Source: Methylobacter sp. (GTDB lineage Bacteria; Pseudomonadota; Gammaproteobacteria; Methylococcales; Methylomonadaceae). From it: DNA of 38,273 nt. Position 1 is the first letter of the stretch, and each line of letters begins with the position of its first letter. Under the pieces are notes generated by a model. The model saw only the letters and a program-made list of their open reading frames with translations, was not told the origin of the DNA and made no database searches. A program made the translations under genes and the position numbers. Of the stretch, positions 19,577 to 30,100 are shown in pieces. The stretch is from the NCBI GenBank assembly GCA_030653175.1, contig JAURZV010000045.1, positions 1 to 38,273 on the forward strand, written 5' to 3'.

Positions 19577-20677
19577 ATGACCAAAATCCCGGATATCACC
19601 ATCATTGGCGGCGGCATTATCGGCTTGCTAACTGCCCGCGAATTTATTAAGACCGGCGCTACCGTCACGGTTATTGAAAAAAATGAACTGGGGCAGGAGT
19701 CATCCTGGGCGGGTGGCGGCATTTTGCTGCCGCTTTATCCTTGGCGACAATCGGACGCTATTACTCGCCTGGTGTTACAAAGCCTGAAACTGTATCCCGC
19801 CTTGGCCTCGCAACTGACTGACGAAACCTTGATAGACCCGGAATGGAATCCCTGCGGTTTATTGATCGTTAAAAATCCTGACGTTGCTGCGGCTGTTAAC
19901 TGGTGCGATGCTAACAACATTTCATATCGACCCGCTGGTGCAGATTTTTTTAACATGCTTAATACAGTCTCCGACCAGCCGCTTTGGCTGCCCGAGATTG
20001 CCCAGGCGCGCAATCCAAGACTGGTTAAATCATTAAAACAAGATCTGATTAATAAAGGTGTTACGCTAATAGAACATTGCGAGTTAACAGCTGTTACCCT
20101 CGATAAAAATCGCGTTACGGCAATCCATACCTCATCCGGCCGGCTCGCTGTCAATCAATTGATTATTACTGCGGGCGCCTGGACAGGTCAATTATTCCGG
20201 CAGCTCTTTCCCGCTGCCATCGACGATGCCCCGAAAATAGCTCCCGTTAAGGGACAAATGCTGTTATTTGATGCCCAGCCGGAAACACTGAATTATATGG
20301 TGCTGGATGGCGATCAATATCTTATTCCGCGACGTGACGGTAAGATTCTGGCGGGCAGCACGGTAGAACAGGATGATTTTAATAAGACAACTACGACACA
20401 AGCCCGAGACCGGTTGAATGCATTTGCATTAAACTTGTTACCGTCGCTTAAAAACGTCCCACTGATTAAACACTGGGCTGGATTAAGACCGGGCACTGAA
20501 CACGGCATACCGTATATCGACAAACATCCCGAGATCGACAATTTATGCATTAATGCCGGTCATTTTAGAAACGGTTTGGCGATGGGGCCTGCATCGGCGC
20601 AGCTGATGGTCGATCTTGTTTTGGATCGCCCTGCTAAGGTAACGCCGGAGCCTTATAAGTTAACCAGCGAACACTAA
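19577..20677 (+). CDS. thiO: Glycine oxidase ThiO
   Basis: An FAD-dependent oxidase converting glycine to the imine glyoxylate used for the thiazole half of thiamine. The 366-aa protein has the N-terminal dinucleotide fold IIGGGIIGLLTAREF (about 9-23), the ESSWAGGGILLP segment typical of ThiO, and the C-terminal HWAGLRPGTEHGIPYI and GHFRNGLAMGPA FAD-contact motifs. It starts at an ATG with a weak ribosome site. thiS and thiG are not next to it. thiC at the other end of the window serves the pyrimidine half. Confidence 0.93.
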   Translation: MTKIPDITIIGGGIIGLLTAREFIKTGATVTVIEKNELGQESSWAGGGILLPLYPWRQSDAITRLVLQSLKLYPALASQLTDETLIDPEWNPCGLLIVKNPDVAAAVNWCDANNISYRPAGADFFNMLNTVSDQPLWLPEIAQARNPRLVKSLKQDLINKGVTLIEHCELTAVTLDKNRVTAIHTSSGRLAVNQLIITAGAWTGQLFRQLFPAAIDDAPKIAPVKGQMLLFDAQPETLNYMVLDGDQYLIPRRDGKILAGSTVEQDDFNKTTTTQARDRLNAFALNLLPSLKNVPLIKHWAGLRPGTEHGIPYIDKHPEIDNLCINAGHFRNGLAMGPASAQLMVDLVLDRPAKVTPEPYKLTSEH

Positions 20678-20725
20678 TATTAAGGCTATGTTATCGTTAA
20701 GCTTTGAAGACAACATATTACAACG

Positions 20726-20769
20726 GGAGTGCAAGCTTTGCTTGTGCTTGCAGGCGAAGCCTGCACTCC
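20726..20769. repeat. GGAGTGCA hairpin repeat between thiO and pyrD
   Basis: GGAGTGCAAGCTTTGCTTG (20726-20744) faces CAGGCGAAGCCTGCACTCC (20751-20769) with three mismatches. It is a short intergenic palindrome, perhaps ending the thiO transcript. Confidence 0.55.
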
Positions 20770-20810
20770 AGTAGTTAATCACCCTCGCAGCCATCAACAC
20801 GGTCGCCCCC

Positions 20811-21824
20811 ATGAATCTATATCCATTACTACGCCCCCTGTTATTTACCCTGGATCCGGAAACCGCTCACGAAGTGACGCTTAAACTGCTGAACGCGGTC
20901 TATATTTCGGGCTTGCCCAAACTAATCTACCCGAAAATTGACAACAAACCTGTCAACGTCATGGGACTTGACTTTAAAAACCCTGTCGGCCTTGCCGCCG
21001 GCCTGGATAAAAACGGCGATTATATTAATGCGCTGGCCGCATTGGGTTTCGGCTTTGTGGAAATAGGCACGGTGACGCCGCGTCCGCAACCGGGCAACCC
21101 GAAACCGCGCTTGTTCAGACTGCCTGAGCATCAGGCAATTATCAACCGCATGGGCTTTAACAATCTGGGCATAGACCATCTGCTGGCTCAGGTAAAACAA
21201 AGCCGTTACTCCGGTATTCTGGGCATTAACATCGGCAAGAATTTCGACACGCCGATTGAAAATGCGGCGGACGATTATTTGATCGGCTTGCGCAAGGCTT
21301 ATACATCTGCCGGCTACATCACCATTAACATCTCTTCGCCGAACACCAAAAATCTGCGCCAGTTGCAACAGGGGGATGAAATCAGAAGTCTTATTTCTGC
21401 TTTAAAAGAAGAGCAACTGAAATTGCAACAGGAACACGGCAAATACGTGCCTTTAGCCCTGAAAATAGCGCCCGATCTGACCGCCGATGAAATAACCCAT
21501 ATTGCCAAACTGTTGCTGGAATTTGAAATCGACGGCGTGATTGCGACCAATACCACCATTGCCCGCGACATGATTGCCGATCATCCACTTGCTAATGAAA
21601 CAGGAGGTCTAAGCGGTGCGCCGATTAAAGAAAAATCTACTTTTGTCGTGCGGAGATTGGCGGCGGAATTGAACGGCAAGATTCCGATTATTGCGGCAGG
21701 CGGGATTTTAAGCGCGGATGATGCGCAGGAAAAATTAGCGGCAGGAGCGAGTCTGGTACAGATATACAGCGGGCTTATTTATCGCGGGCCGCAGTTGATT
21801 GAGGATATTGTTAAATCCCTGTAA
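20811..21824 (+). CDS. pyrD: Dihydroorotate dehydrogenase (quinone), class 2
   Basis: Oxidises dihydroorotate to orotate in pyrimidine synthesis, passing electrons to membrane quinone. The 337-aa length and the N-terminal helical segment ([20 protein letters not shown]) mark class 2. FMN-site motifs are [11 protein letters not shown] (60-70), [22 protein letters not shown] and the catalytic Ser in NISSPNT (about 175). IIAAGGI near the C-terminus binds FMN phosphate. Confidence 0.97.
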   Translation: MNLYPLLRPLLFTLDPETAHEVTLKLLNAVYISGLPKLIYPKIDNKPVNVMGLDFKNPVGLAAGLDKNGDYINALAALGFGFVEIGTVTPRPQPGNPKPRLFRLPEHQAIINRMGFNNLGIDHLLAQVKQSRYSGILGINIGKNFDTPIENAADDYLIGLRKAYTSAGYITINISSPNTKNLRQLQQGDEIRSLISALKEEQLKLQQEHGKYVPLALKIAPDLTADEITHIAKLLLEFEIDGVIATNTTIARDMIADHPLANETGGLSGAPIKEKSTFVVRRLAAELNGKIPIIAAGGILSADDAQEKLAAGASLVQIYSGLIYRGPQLIEDIVKSL

Positions 21825-21894
21825 AGCTTGATCGACCCCAGTCGACTTTTTGCGAACGTATACACCAGAGCACGCTCCTGGACTCCAGCGTAGG

Positions 21895-21916
21895 AGTTCA
21901 AAGCTTGCTTTGAACT
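21895..21916. repeat. Perfect 10-bp hairpin after pyrD
   Basis: AGTTCAAAGC and GCTTTGAACT are separated by two bases, about 70 nt after the pyrD stop. It lacks a clear T-run. It may help end the pyrD transcript together with the next repeat. Confidence 0.5.
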
Positions 21917-21936
21917 TAACCTAAAAACCGCAGCTA

Positions 21937-22071
21937 GTCCATGAAAAGCACGAAAGACACGAAATAAACCAACATGTTGTATTACGCAACCATTCATCCT
22001 TTGGGTGCCGACTCACAATTTGGTATCTCTTTGAATATTTTCGTGCTTTTCGTGGATCAAATGATTTTAGG
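21937..22071. repeat. Dispersed palindromic repeat, copy B (CACGAAA family)
   Basis: Inverted arms GAAAAGCACGAAAGACACG (left) and TTTCGTGCTTTTCGTGGA (right). Its reverse complement follows copy A (637-793) through the inner part, including TTCAAAGAGATACCAAA. It sits between the convergent pyrD and pmbA. Confidence 0.75.
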
Positions 22072-22094
22072 TTGAATTTTACAAATAGCTCGGC

Positions 22095-23426
22095 TTATTC
22101 CCCGGCAATCGACATCCTCTCAACCAGTATCGAACCGGTACGGATATTGCCGCGATAATCGACATCATTACCCACGGCAACGATATTTTTAAGCATGTCT
22201 TTCAGATTACCGGCAATGGTGATTTCCTCAACCGGATATTGGATTTCGCCGTTTTCCACCCAGAATCCGGCAGCACCGCGCGAATAATCGCCGGTCACCA
22301 TATTGACCCCCTGCCCCATTAACTCGGTAACCAGCAAACCGGTATTCAGCTCTTTTAACATGCCCTGATAATCAAGCTTACCCGGATCTATCGTTAAATT
22401 ATGCACGCCACCGGCATTGCCTGTGCTGTGCAGACCCAGTTTACGGGCGGAATAGGTGCTCAACACATAGCCGCGCAAAATACCCTCGCTGACTATATCG
22501 CGTGTTTGCGTGGCAACCCCTTCGCCATCATACGCGCCGCTGCCCAAAGCGCCTTTCAAATAGGGCTGCTCGTGAATGCGGACAAATTCGGGGAAGACCT
22601 GGGTACCCAGTGCATCCAGCAAAAATGACGATTTGCGGTATAAGTTACCGCCGCTGATTGCACCGATAAACGAGCTTAGCAAACCGGAAGCGGTTTCCGC
22701 GCAATACAGCACCGGACACTGCCGCGTGCTTAAGCTGCGAGCCTGCAAGCGCCGGAGCGTCCGCTCGGCCGCTTTGTTGCCCACGTCAACGGCGGATTCC
22801 AAATCGCGCGCATTTCTTGCCACGGTGTACCAGTAATCGCGCTGCATGCTGTCGCCGCGTTGCGCCAATACCGAACAGCTCAGGGAATGGCGGGTTGAAG
22901 CATAGCCCTGAAGAAAGCCCAAGGTATTGCCCATCACCCGGATGCCCTGATGCGTATCGACCGAAGCGCCTTCGGAATTGCTGATTTCCTCATGATAAGA
23001 CCGCGCCGCGTCTTCGCATTCAATGGCCAAGGCAATGGCTCCATCGACACCGATATCCCACGGGTGGTTAAGGTCAAGATCGGGGAATTCGGTAGCCAGC
23101 AGCTCCGGCTCCGGCAACCCTGAATACTCGTCTTCACTGGTGTAACGGGCGATACTGCATGCCGCACTGACCGTTTCCTTGATCGAAGCGGGCGACAGGT
23201 CGGTAGTGCTGGCAGAGCCTTTGCGCTGTCCAAAATAAACGGTCACGCCCAGCCCTTGGTCGCAATGATGCTCTATGGTTTCGACATCGCCCAGACGCAC
23301 CGATACCGATAAGCCGTTTTCCTGGCTCAAGCCCGCTTCAGCGGCGCTGGCACCTTGTTTTACGGCTTCATCCAATATGTCCTGAACGATATTTTTTAAA
23401 GCGGTGTGTTGTTCCTGATTTTGCAC
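22095..23426 (-). CDS. pmbA: Metalloprotease subunit PmbA/TldE
   Basis: The partner of TldD; the heterodimer degrades or matures small peptides such as microcin B17 and CcdA. The 443-aa protein follows the family pattern, with GLSVSVRLGDVETIEHH, QRKGSAST, and the C-terminal TGDYSRGAAGFWVENGEI. It lacks the HExxxH zinc motif, as expected for TldE, since the active site is in TldD. It begins at a GTG with a modest site upstream. Two small genes separate it from tldD, 20 nt upstream. Confidence 0.95.
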   Translation of the reverse strand: MQNQEQHTALKNIVQDILDEAVKQGASAAEAGLSQENGLSVSVRLGDVETIEHHCDQGLGVTVYFGQRKGSASTTDLSPASIKETVSAACSIARYTSEDEYSGLPEPELLATEFPDLDLNHPWDIGVDGAIALAIECEDAARSYHEEISNSEGASVDTHQGIRVMGNTLGFLQGYASTRHSLSCSVLAQRGDSMQRDYWYTVARNARDLESAVDVGNKAAERTLRRLQARSLSTRQCPVLYCAETASGLLSSFIGAISGGNLYRKSSFLLDALGTQVFPEFVRIHEQPYLKGALGSGAYDGEGVATQTRDIVSEGILRGYVLSTYSARKLGLHSTGNAGGVHNLTIDPGKLDYQGMLKELNTGLLVTELMGQGVNMVTGDYSRGAAGFWVENGEIQYPVEEITIAGNLKDMLKNIVAVGNDVDYRGNIRTGSILVERMSIAGE

Positions 23427-23446
23427 TGTTTTCTCTAATTTTATTT

Positions 23447-23653
23447 TTAGGCTACTTGCCGACTTATCTGCTGAAATGAAACTTCATTAATATTTGCTTG
23501 CGACATTGCATGCTCGATGGTCATCCCAATCAAATTACCATCTTTGTCCAAGTCCAGATAAATGTTTTCATTAATTTCTTTAGTCTCGAAAACCGGATGC
23601 TCTGAAAACTCCAGCAATGCTGTATCGGTATCTTCAAAATACTTAATTTTCAT
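23447..23653 (-). CDS. DUF2283-family small protein
   Basis: A 68-aa protein matching the DUF2283 pattern: KIKYFEDTDTALLEFS, an acidic middle, then IYLDLDKDGNLIGMTIEHA. Members are often encoded next to a small DUF4258-type protein and have been suspected as antitoxins, without a general proof. Here it overlaps its upstream neighbour by 11 nt and has AGAGG before its ATG. It is probably co-transcribed with tldD and pmbA. Confidence 0.85.
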   Translation of the reverse strand: MKIKYFEDTDTALLEFSEHPVFETKEINENIYLDLDKDGNLIGMTIEHAMSQANINEVSFQQISRQVA

Positions 23654-23891
23654 GGTCTACCTCTTTAAATCTTCTATCAAAGAAAGCATTATGTACCGTC
23701 TCTTCATCTTCCAGCAAAATAACCCTTAGATATTTCCCCTCTTCCTTAATAAATCCCCATTTTTTAAACCGACCATCTGCTTGTCTTTGGGTCTTAATCG
23801 GGCAGGCAACAACATTCTCAATCCATTCAAGTTTTATGGACGACCTGTCCGACCTGTTCCTGGTATAAAGAAAATACTGGGTAAATCTCAC
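23643..23891 (-). CDS. Small basic protein, possible DUF4258-like toxin partner
   Basis: An 82-aa basic protein (RFTQYFLYTRNRSDRSSIKL, then QADGRFKKWGFIKEEGKYLRV and EETVHNAFFDRRF). The pattern Trp-Ile-Glu-x-Val-Val followed by a strand-rich end resembles DUF4258-like proteins paired with DUF2283 partners; the family call is from memory. Its GTG start comes straight after the tldD stop (TAGGTG) with no spacer, suggesting coupled translation. Possible toxin of a two-gene module; function unproven. Confidence 0.68.
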   Translation of the reverse strand: MRFTQYFLYTRNRSDRSSIKLEWIENVVACPIKTQRQADGRFKKWGFIKEEGKYLRVILLEDEETVHNAFFDRRFKEVDHEN

Positions 23892-25352
23892 CTAAACGCT
23901 GGTCCCGCCAACCGTCAGTCCGTCGATCTTCAAGGTAGGCTGCCCGACGCCGACCGGCACACTTTGACCGTCCTTGCCGCAGGAGCCGACGCCGCTATCG
24001 AGCTCCAGATCGGTGCCGACCATAGATACTTTGGTTAACACATCCGGCCCGTTACCAATCAGTGTCGCGCCTTTAACGGCACGGGTTATTTTACCGTTTT
24101 CGATCAGGTAGGCTTCGCTGGCGGAAAACACAAACTTGCCCGAGGTAATATCGACCTGCCCGCCGCCAAAGTTTTTGGCATACAGGCCTTTTTTTACCGA
24201 TTTTATAATTTCTTCGGGATCATGCTGACCCGGCAGCATATAGGTGTTGGTCATACGCGGCATCGGCAGATGCGCGTAGGATTCGCGCCGCCCGTTACCT
24301 GTAGGATTAACGCCCATCAACCGGGCATTGAGTTGGTCCTGCATGTAGCCTTTGAGTATGCCGTTTTCGATCAATACGGTTTTTTCCGTCGGCGTGCCTT
24401 CATCATCAATGGTTAACGAGCCGCGCCGTCCCGGCAAGGTGCCGTCATCGACTACCGTACATAAATCGGATGCCACCCGTTCGCCGACGCGACCGCTGAA
24501 TGCCGAGGTGCCTTTGCGGTTAAAGTCGCCTTCCAGACCGTGACCTATGGCCTCGTGCAGCAAAATACCCGGCCAACCCGACCCCAGCACGACCGTCATG
24601 TTACCGGCTGGCGCTTCGACAGCTTCCAGATTAACTAAAGCCTGTCTTACGGCCTCACGGCCGTATTCCAGCGCGATATCCCGGTCGATAAAATAATTGT
24701 AATCGCTACGCCCGCCGCCGCCCATGCTGCCCTGTTCGCGCTGACCGTCCTGCTCCACGATGACTGTTACATTCATCCGCACCAAAGGCCGCACATCGGC
24801 AACCAAAGAGCCGTCTTGTCTGGCTACCAGAATATGTTCATGGACGCCGACCAGGCTGACGATAACTTCTTCAATCCGGCTGTCCAGTTTGCGCGTTTCG
24901 CTGTCAACCCTGCGCAATAAGTCGATTTTCTGCTGATCCGCCAATGATTTTAACGGATTTTGCGTCGCGTAATGCTTTGGCCAGTCGGCTGCTTTTATAG
25001 AGACCTTGCAATGCAAGGGGTCTGCTTCCTGTCCTTGCCGGACGATGGCTTTAACATTATTAGCCGCTTCCAGCAGCACCGGCAGTTCAATCCGGTCGCT
25101 GTAGGCAAAGCCGGTTTTTTCGCCGAATACCGCACGCACCCCGGCGCCCTGCTCGATATTATGACTGCCTTCTTTAATGATGCCGCCTTCCATGACCCAA
25201 GATTCGAAATGGCTGGATTGAAAGTAAATATCCGCCGCATCAACCGGTGAACTGAGCAACCGGTTCATAATCTTTTCAATATCACCATCCTGAATACCGG
25301 CCGGCATCAAGATAGCTTGTCTTGCAAGGTTTAGTATTTCCATCAACAACAT
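23892..25352 (-). CDS. tldD: Metalloprotease TldD
   Basis: Catalytic subunit of the TldD/TldE protease. The zinc motif HExxxH is present as HEAIGHG (about residues 266-272), and the Cys ligand region [10 protein letters not shown] lies near the C-terminus. The 486-aa length is usual. Two ATG codons (25352, 25343) are possible and neither has a strong ribosome site; MEILNLARQ from 25343 may be the true N-terminus. It lies downstream of the nit and bamC-like genes, then is followed by two small genes and pmbA. Confidence 0.96.
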   Translation of the reverse strand: MLLMEILNLARQAILMPAGIQDGDIEKIMNRLLSSPVDAADIYFQSSHFESWVMEGGIIKEGSHNIEQGAGVRAVFGEKTGFAYSDRIELPVLLEAANNVKAIVRQGQEADPLHCKVSIKAADWPKHYATQNPLKSLADQQKIDLLRRVDSETRKLDSRIEEVIVSLVGVHEHILVARQDGSLVADVRPLVRMNVTVIVEQDGQREQGSMGGGGRSDYNYFIDRDIALEYGREAVRQALVNLEAVEAPAGNMTVVLGSGWPGILLHEAIGHGLEGDFNRKGTSAFSGRVGERVASDLCTVVDDGTLPGRRGSLTIDDEGTPTEKTVLIENGILKGYMQDQLNARLMGVNPTGNGRRESYAHLPMPRMTNTYMLPGQHDPEEIIKSVKKGLYAKNFGGGQVDITSGKFVFSASEAYLIENGKITRAVKGATLIGNGPDVLTKVSMVGTDLELDSGVGSCGKDGQSVPVGVGQPTLKIDGLTVGGTSV

Positions 25353-25438
25353 ACAATAAAGGTTAAGGATAGAGACGTTGCATGCAACGCCCCTGCTTTG
25401 TTATTTTTCTTCCCATATACATTCAACTTAAGACATAT

Positions 25439-25509
25439 CACCACGAAGACACGAAGCTCACGAAGAAAAACCAAGGTAAAAACTTCGTGCTCTTCGTGTC
25501 TTCGTGGTG
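25439..25509. repeat. Long imperfect hairpin of CACGAAG units
   Basis: CACCACGAAGACACGAAG at 25439 onward is matched by CTTCGTGTCTTCGTGGTG ending at 25509; the 27-nt arms differ at two positions. It looks like a compact relative of the CACGAAA repeats at 637 and 21937. It lies between the bamC-like gene and tldD. Confidence 0.7.
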
Positions 25510-25582
25510 AATTAATCAATCTACTTACATTTTATTGATTGAATATATGAATTTTCTGCTTAAATTGATACGTATGGCTTTG

Positions 25583-26161
25583 TTATTCTTCGAGCTTGTC
25601 GCGCAACGTCTTGAACAATAACTGCAACAAGTCTTCCACGCCTTCGGCAGAAGGGGGCGGCGTACCGTCTTTAGCCGCGCTGCTTTGTTCGGTCGCATTG
25701 GCTACAGTCGCGGTCACCGTTGTTTCTTCGCCCTCCGACTTTACGGTTAACAGATAAATGGCTGCATCATCGCTAAAAAAAGAGCTCGCTTTTGCAAAAA
25801 AACCGCTTGTATCCGCTGTTTCCTGAGTAACGTAATATAGGCCTTTATCACGTTCATGATCGGTTATTTTGATACCGCTTTGCTTTAATGCCCGGCCTAA
25901 AGTGTTCCAGGCATCGTCAAAAGGCTGCTTGATCGTCAATTGCGTTGGCGTACTCAGGTAGACATCCGAGCCTAAGCCGGTGCGGTCTTTTTTCTTCGGA
26001 ATCGAACTGGTGTCGACAGTACGCTGCTCCTTGGTTGGACTGCTAGCTACAATTGGCGGACGCTCAAGGGCTTCAGTGTCGCGATACCGGCTTTCTTCGG
26101 TAGTGGTTCCGCAGGAAGCCAAAAAACCGATCAGTAATAAACTTTTAACTATTACACGCAT
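25583..26161 (-). CDS. BamC/NlpB-like outer-membrane lipoprotein
   Basis: A roughly 192-aa lipoprotein: hydrophobic signal (VIVKSLLLIGFLASC) with lipobox Cys at about 17, then a disordered Pro/Thr/Glu linker. One helix-grip-like domain follows (LTIKQPFDDAWNTLGRALKQ, then DKGLYYVTQ and YLLTVKSEGEETTVTA). BamC belongs to the barrel-assembly complex; here only one of its two usual domains seems present. The ATG at 26161 is 1-2 nt after the nit stop; a GTG at 26170 overlaps it. The usual neighbour dapA is absent, so this may be a paralogue of the true bamC. Confidence 0.78.
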   Translation of the reverse strand: MRVIVKSLLLIGFLASCGTTTEESRYRDTEALERPPIVASSPTKEQRTVDTSSIPKKKDRTGLGSDVYLSTPTQLTIKQPFDDAWNTLGRALKQSGIKITDHERDKGLYYVTQETADTSGFFAKASSFFSDDAAIYLLTVKSEGEETTVTATVANATEQSSAAKDGTPPPSAEGVEDLLQLLFKTLRDKLEE

Positions 26162-26162
26162 A

Positions 26163-26972
26163 TTATTCACAAAAAAAACGACGATGGTTCAGAGCCGGAA
26201 ATGCACCTCGCACTTTTTCCAGGCGTTCGATATCTATTTCAGCAGAGACGAAGCCGCCGCCCGTTTTGTAGCAATCCAGCACCACACCCCACGGATCGAT
26301 AATCATGCTATGCCCGAAAGTTTTACGCCCGTTAAGATGAAAACCACCCTGATTCGGCGCAATCACATAACACAGATTTTCCACAGCTCGCGCACGCAGC
26401 AGCAACTCCCAATGAGCGGCCCCTGTTTCTGCGGTAAATGCAGATGGAATAATCAGTATTTCCATGCCCATTTTACGGAAGAACTCGGGGAACCGCAGAT
26501 CGTAACAGACAGCGACGCCCAGCTTGCCAAAAGGCGTGTCAATCACCAGCGATTCAGTACCCGGTTCAATTGAATCGGATTCGCGGTAAACGTCATTACT
26601 GCCTGGAACACTGACGTCAAACAAATGTACTTTATCGTAGCGTGCAACCCGTTCGCCCTGATCGTTATAAACCAGACAAGCCGCCCGTACTTTATTGCTG
26701 TCGTTACCCACTATCGGAATGGTGCCGCCAACCACCCAGACCGCGTGTTTTTTAGCGACCGAGGCCAAAAAATTCTGGATAGGCCCTGAACCATCGACTT
26801 CTTTTGCCTTGATTTTGTCCAGTTCATGATCGCCCATCAGGGCAAAATTTTCCGGCAAAGCCACCAATTTTGCACCCGCTTTGACCGCTTCCGCTATAAG
26901 CTTGCCGGCTTCCAGCAAATTAGCGCTGATATTGGGACTTGATGCCATTTGTATGGCCGCACATCTACTCAT
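26163..26972 (-). CDS. Carbon-nitrogen hydrolase, Nit family
   Basis: A 269-aa nitrilase-superfamily amidase with the Glu-Lys-Cys triad at about E41 (LPENFALMG), K114 (RYDKVHLFD) and C156 (VAVCYDLRFPE). The sequence resembles the Nit1/NitA branch that hydrolyses deaminated glutathione, a metabolite-repair role, though omega-amidase activity cannot be ruled out. It lies between yhdP and tldD, a common place for this gene in gammaproteobacteria outside the enterics. Confidence 0.9.
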   Translation of the reverse strand: MSRCAAIQMASSPNISANLLEAGKLIAEAVKAGAKLVALPENFALMGDHELDKIKAKEVDGSGPIQNFLASVAKKHAVWVVGGTIPIVGNDSNKVRAACLVYNDQGERVARYDKVHLFDVSVPGSNDVYRESDSIEPGTESLVIDTPFGKLGVAVCYDLRFPEFFRKMGMEILIIPSAFTAETGAAHWELLLRARAVENLCYVIAPNQGGFHLNGRKTFGHSMIIDPWGVVLDCYKTGGGFVSAEIDIERLEKVRGAFPALNHRRFFCE

Positions 26973-27018
26973 ATTGTTCTCTCTTTACTTTGTGACTGCT
27001 CAGCAGATACTAATTCTA

Positions 27019-27118
27019 TAATGGAACGCTGATGACGCTGATAATTAAGATTAAATAAGATTTTTATCGAATTATCTGTGATCATCATATTCATCTGCGT
27101 TATCCGCGTTCTATTTTT
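27019..27118. repeat. 99-bp palindromic repeat, second copy, at the yhdP 3' end
   Basis: The reverse complement of 9755-9853 aligns along the whole length with roughly ten mismatches by eye. Here the terminal GGTAACTACTCAGC arms are absent. The last yhdP codons and its TAG stop (27111-27113) fall within the end of the repeat. Confidence 0.8.
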
Positions 27119-30100
27119 CTAACTGCTGCGTAGTTTCTTCTTGCTGCCGTACCCATGGAAAGTCGGTAATGCCATTCCAGGTTTTCTGCAATAATCCATC
27201 GTTCTTATGCATCGGAATGATTTCTGCTTTCCCCCAGGCGCCTTTTACCAGATATTGGGAACCAAAGAAAAATCCCTCCTGATCTTTACCCGTCAAAGAC
27301 CGCCCAACCAAGGCCGCTACTTTACCGATAATTGTACCAGCAATAGGCACGGCGTCGGCACTTTTAGGTGTGACATTGATAATATGATCAATAGTTTGAC
27401 TAACCAGATCGGTATCACCGCTGATGGCGATTTTTGCAGGAACCGCATCGACGATTAAATTATGAGTTGATGCGATTCCGCCTGCCAAATCAAAATGTCC
27501 TTTGATACTGTTAAACGTCAAACCTTCCTCATAAATATCACTAAAATCAAGCTGCGCCCGCTTTATCCACTGAGCCAGCGCCAGCATTCCCAATAGCCTG
27601 CCGAATCCGGGTTCTATACTTAAAATCCGTCCATTTTTGAGATTAATGTCCATCTGACCGTTCAAATCCGCCAACGAGAATTGATAAGGCGCCGCGCCCC
27701 ACTCAATGGCGAAATCAACAGCTGCGCTGGTTCCGGTCAAATCTTTGGTAATGCCCAGCTGTGCCAGCAGTTGCCCGGCGCGAGGCACTTCCAAATGGCC
27801 TCGGGCATGTGTTACCGATTGTTTTCCGCTTATTTGCCAGTCGCCCGACAAAACCAGCTTTTGATTTTCTCCGGCCAGCTCTACGTCCTTAAAACCCATA
27901 CCGCCCGGTATGCGCTTGGTTTCCAATGATAACCGCCCCAGATTAATCGACCGCCATAGCGTTTTTTGACTGGTGACCGTCAATAAAGGCACGAGCTCCG
28001 GCGATAACGTCTGTAGCGGATTTGCACGCGAAGCGCCCGAAAGGAGAGGAGCAGAAACAGCCGGGGAAGAGTCTTTCCATTCCATTTGTTTTAATGCCGA
28101 AAGATCCAGTAACTCCATGTCCAGACTAATTCTGTCAGTGTTTTTAAAGTCGGCAGGAATTTGAATGCTCCCCTTTGCGAACGAGCTGGCTATAGCACCT
28201 GCCCAAAAGTTGCCATTGTGCTTCAAAGCCAGGTCGAAAACGCCTATATCGGTTTTATTCCACAACGCATGATCGCTATGAATCTTCAGCTCCCTGACGA
28301 CTGCCGTGGATGGTGGAAGTGCCGCAATCGGTACGACTGCATGGATGCAGGAGGTAGAGTAACGCATGGAGCAGTTGCCGAAGGAACCGATACGACCACC
28401 AACACCCGCGCCTTGGGCAACAGCCAAACCCAACCAGTCTTGCAATGCCAACCGGCCACGGTTAATCTCCAGCTTTAATCCCGCATCCTGGATCTGGGCG
28501 ACCTCACCGGCACCCACCAGGATATGCCCTGAATAAATGGTCTTTTGCCTGGTATCCAACTGAATCGCCGCTTTCAGTTTATTGTCGTAATTTAGCAGCA
28601 CCGGTAATAACTGTTTATCGCCTAAGTTAAACGTCAACGACAAAGGTATTTTTTGTTCCCGTGTCTTAGCCAATGACTCCGGTAAATCCAGCGATACGCC
28701 GGACAACATCGACTCCACAACAAGCTCCGGAGCAGCATTCCCATAAGGCAATTCCAGCTTTAACCGATAATCTGTTGCCCCGGAAGCGATTTCCCACCAG
28801 GGCATATCAAATTGCGTCTGCAGGTCGCTAATCCCGGCGCGCCCCTCCACATTGACGGTGGTTCGACTCTCCGAACTTTTAATGTTGATCTGTATCGGAT
28901 TACCCAAGGCCACCGCATGAATGGTGTCGCTATAAACGCCCTGCTCGTTGAATTTGAGTTCGCCGTTAATTTTGCTGACCGACAAAGCCAGCGATTTTAC
29001 CGACAGTTTGGCGTCTTTCAATTGCGCCGCTCCATCGACTTTGGTTGGCGCTCCGTCAACCAAAGGGATTTTAAGATCCAGCCTTACCTGGGTATTTCCC
29101 AGCGGGGTAATGGCTTCCAGCAGCGAATCCACCGGCGAGCTCAGCGGAGTCTGCTGCATAAAGGCCAAAACCTGATCAATCCCGCTTTCAGCCTCGCCCT
29201 GAATCAGCAAATACTTGCTTTTATTCAATTTTGGAACAGTAACTTCGGCTTGTTTAATGATCACGTTACCGGATTTTCCTTGCCGGACATTCACCTTGAG
29301 ACTGTCCTGTGAAAACAGGACCTCGGCATTCATACCGGTTATATGAGGCCATTCCGGAGCGTATGACAAATCAAACTGTTCGCCATTAAATACAGCCTCA
29401 AAAACACCCGGCGCACTGCTAAACGGAAAATCGTTCAAATTACCATAGACCAACAAGCCGCCGTTGGTCATGCTGCCGCCAACAAATGCACGATCCAGCC
29501 AGGCAACGACTTCTTCATCCATAATGCCCACCGGCAGATAATGTTTGACCTCGCTCGCGTCTTCGCCGGCAAATGCACTTTGCATATCCATAAAAACGGG
29601 GCCCCCTGTTTTGGGAACATCTATCCGGAACCGGGTTTTGCTCTGAAAACTCAAGGAATCCAGCTCAATCATTGGACTGGATACAGACCAGGCATTTTCC
29701 GCCTGCTGCCAGTCGAGTCTGCCTTGAAGACGCTTGACAGGCAACACTTCTCGGAACAGATCCGGCGCTATCAGCCGGGCATCTTTAGTCGCAAGCGTAA
29801 TAACTCCCTGTTTTTCACTACCCTTTATTTGGCCGGTCAAATTCTCTATACCGGGAACTGACGACAACGGCCCAACGCCGATTTTGGCAAACCTGCCGTT
29901 CAGGGCAATCTCCTTTGCATCCGGATCGGCGAACAAGGAGAAATTCTCCAGCGTTCCTTGTAACCGGGCTTGCGCCAGTGTGTTAACCTGTTCATCCGGC
30001 AAGGGGGCGAAGAACTGCGCCAGCTCGGATGCTTCCTGCAAGTCCACTCGTTCAACATACAGCGCTAACTTATGTAAAGCAGTATCATCCATACGCTGCC

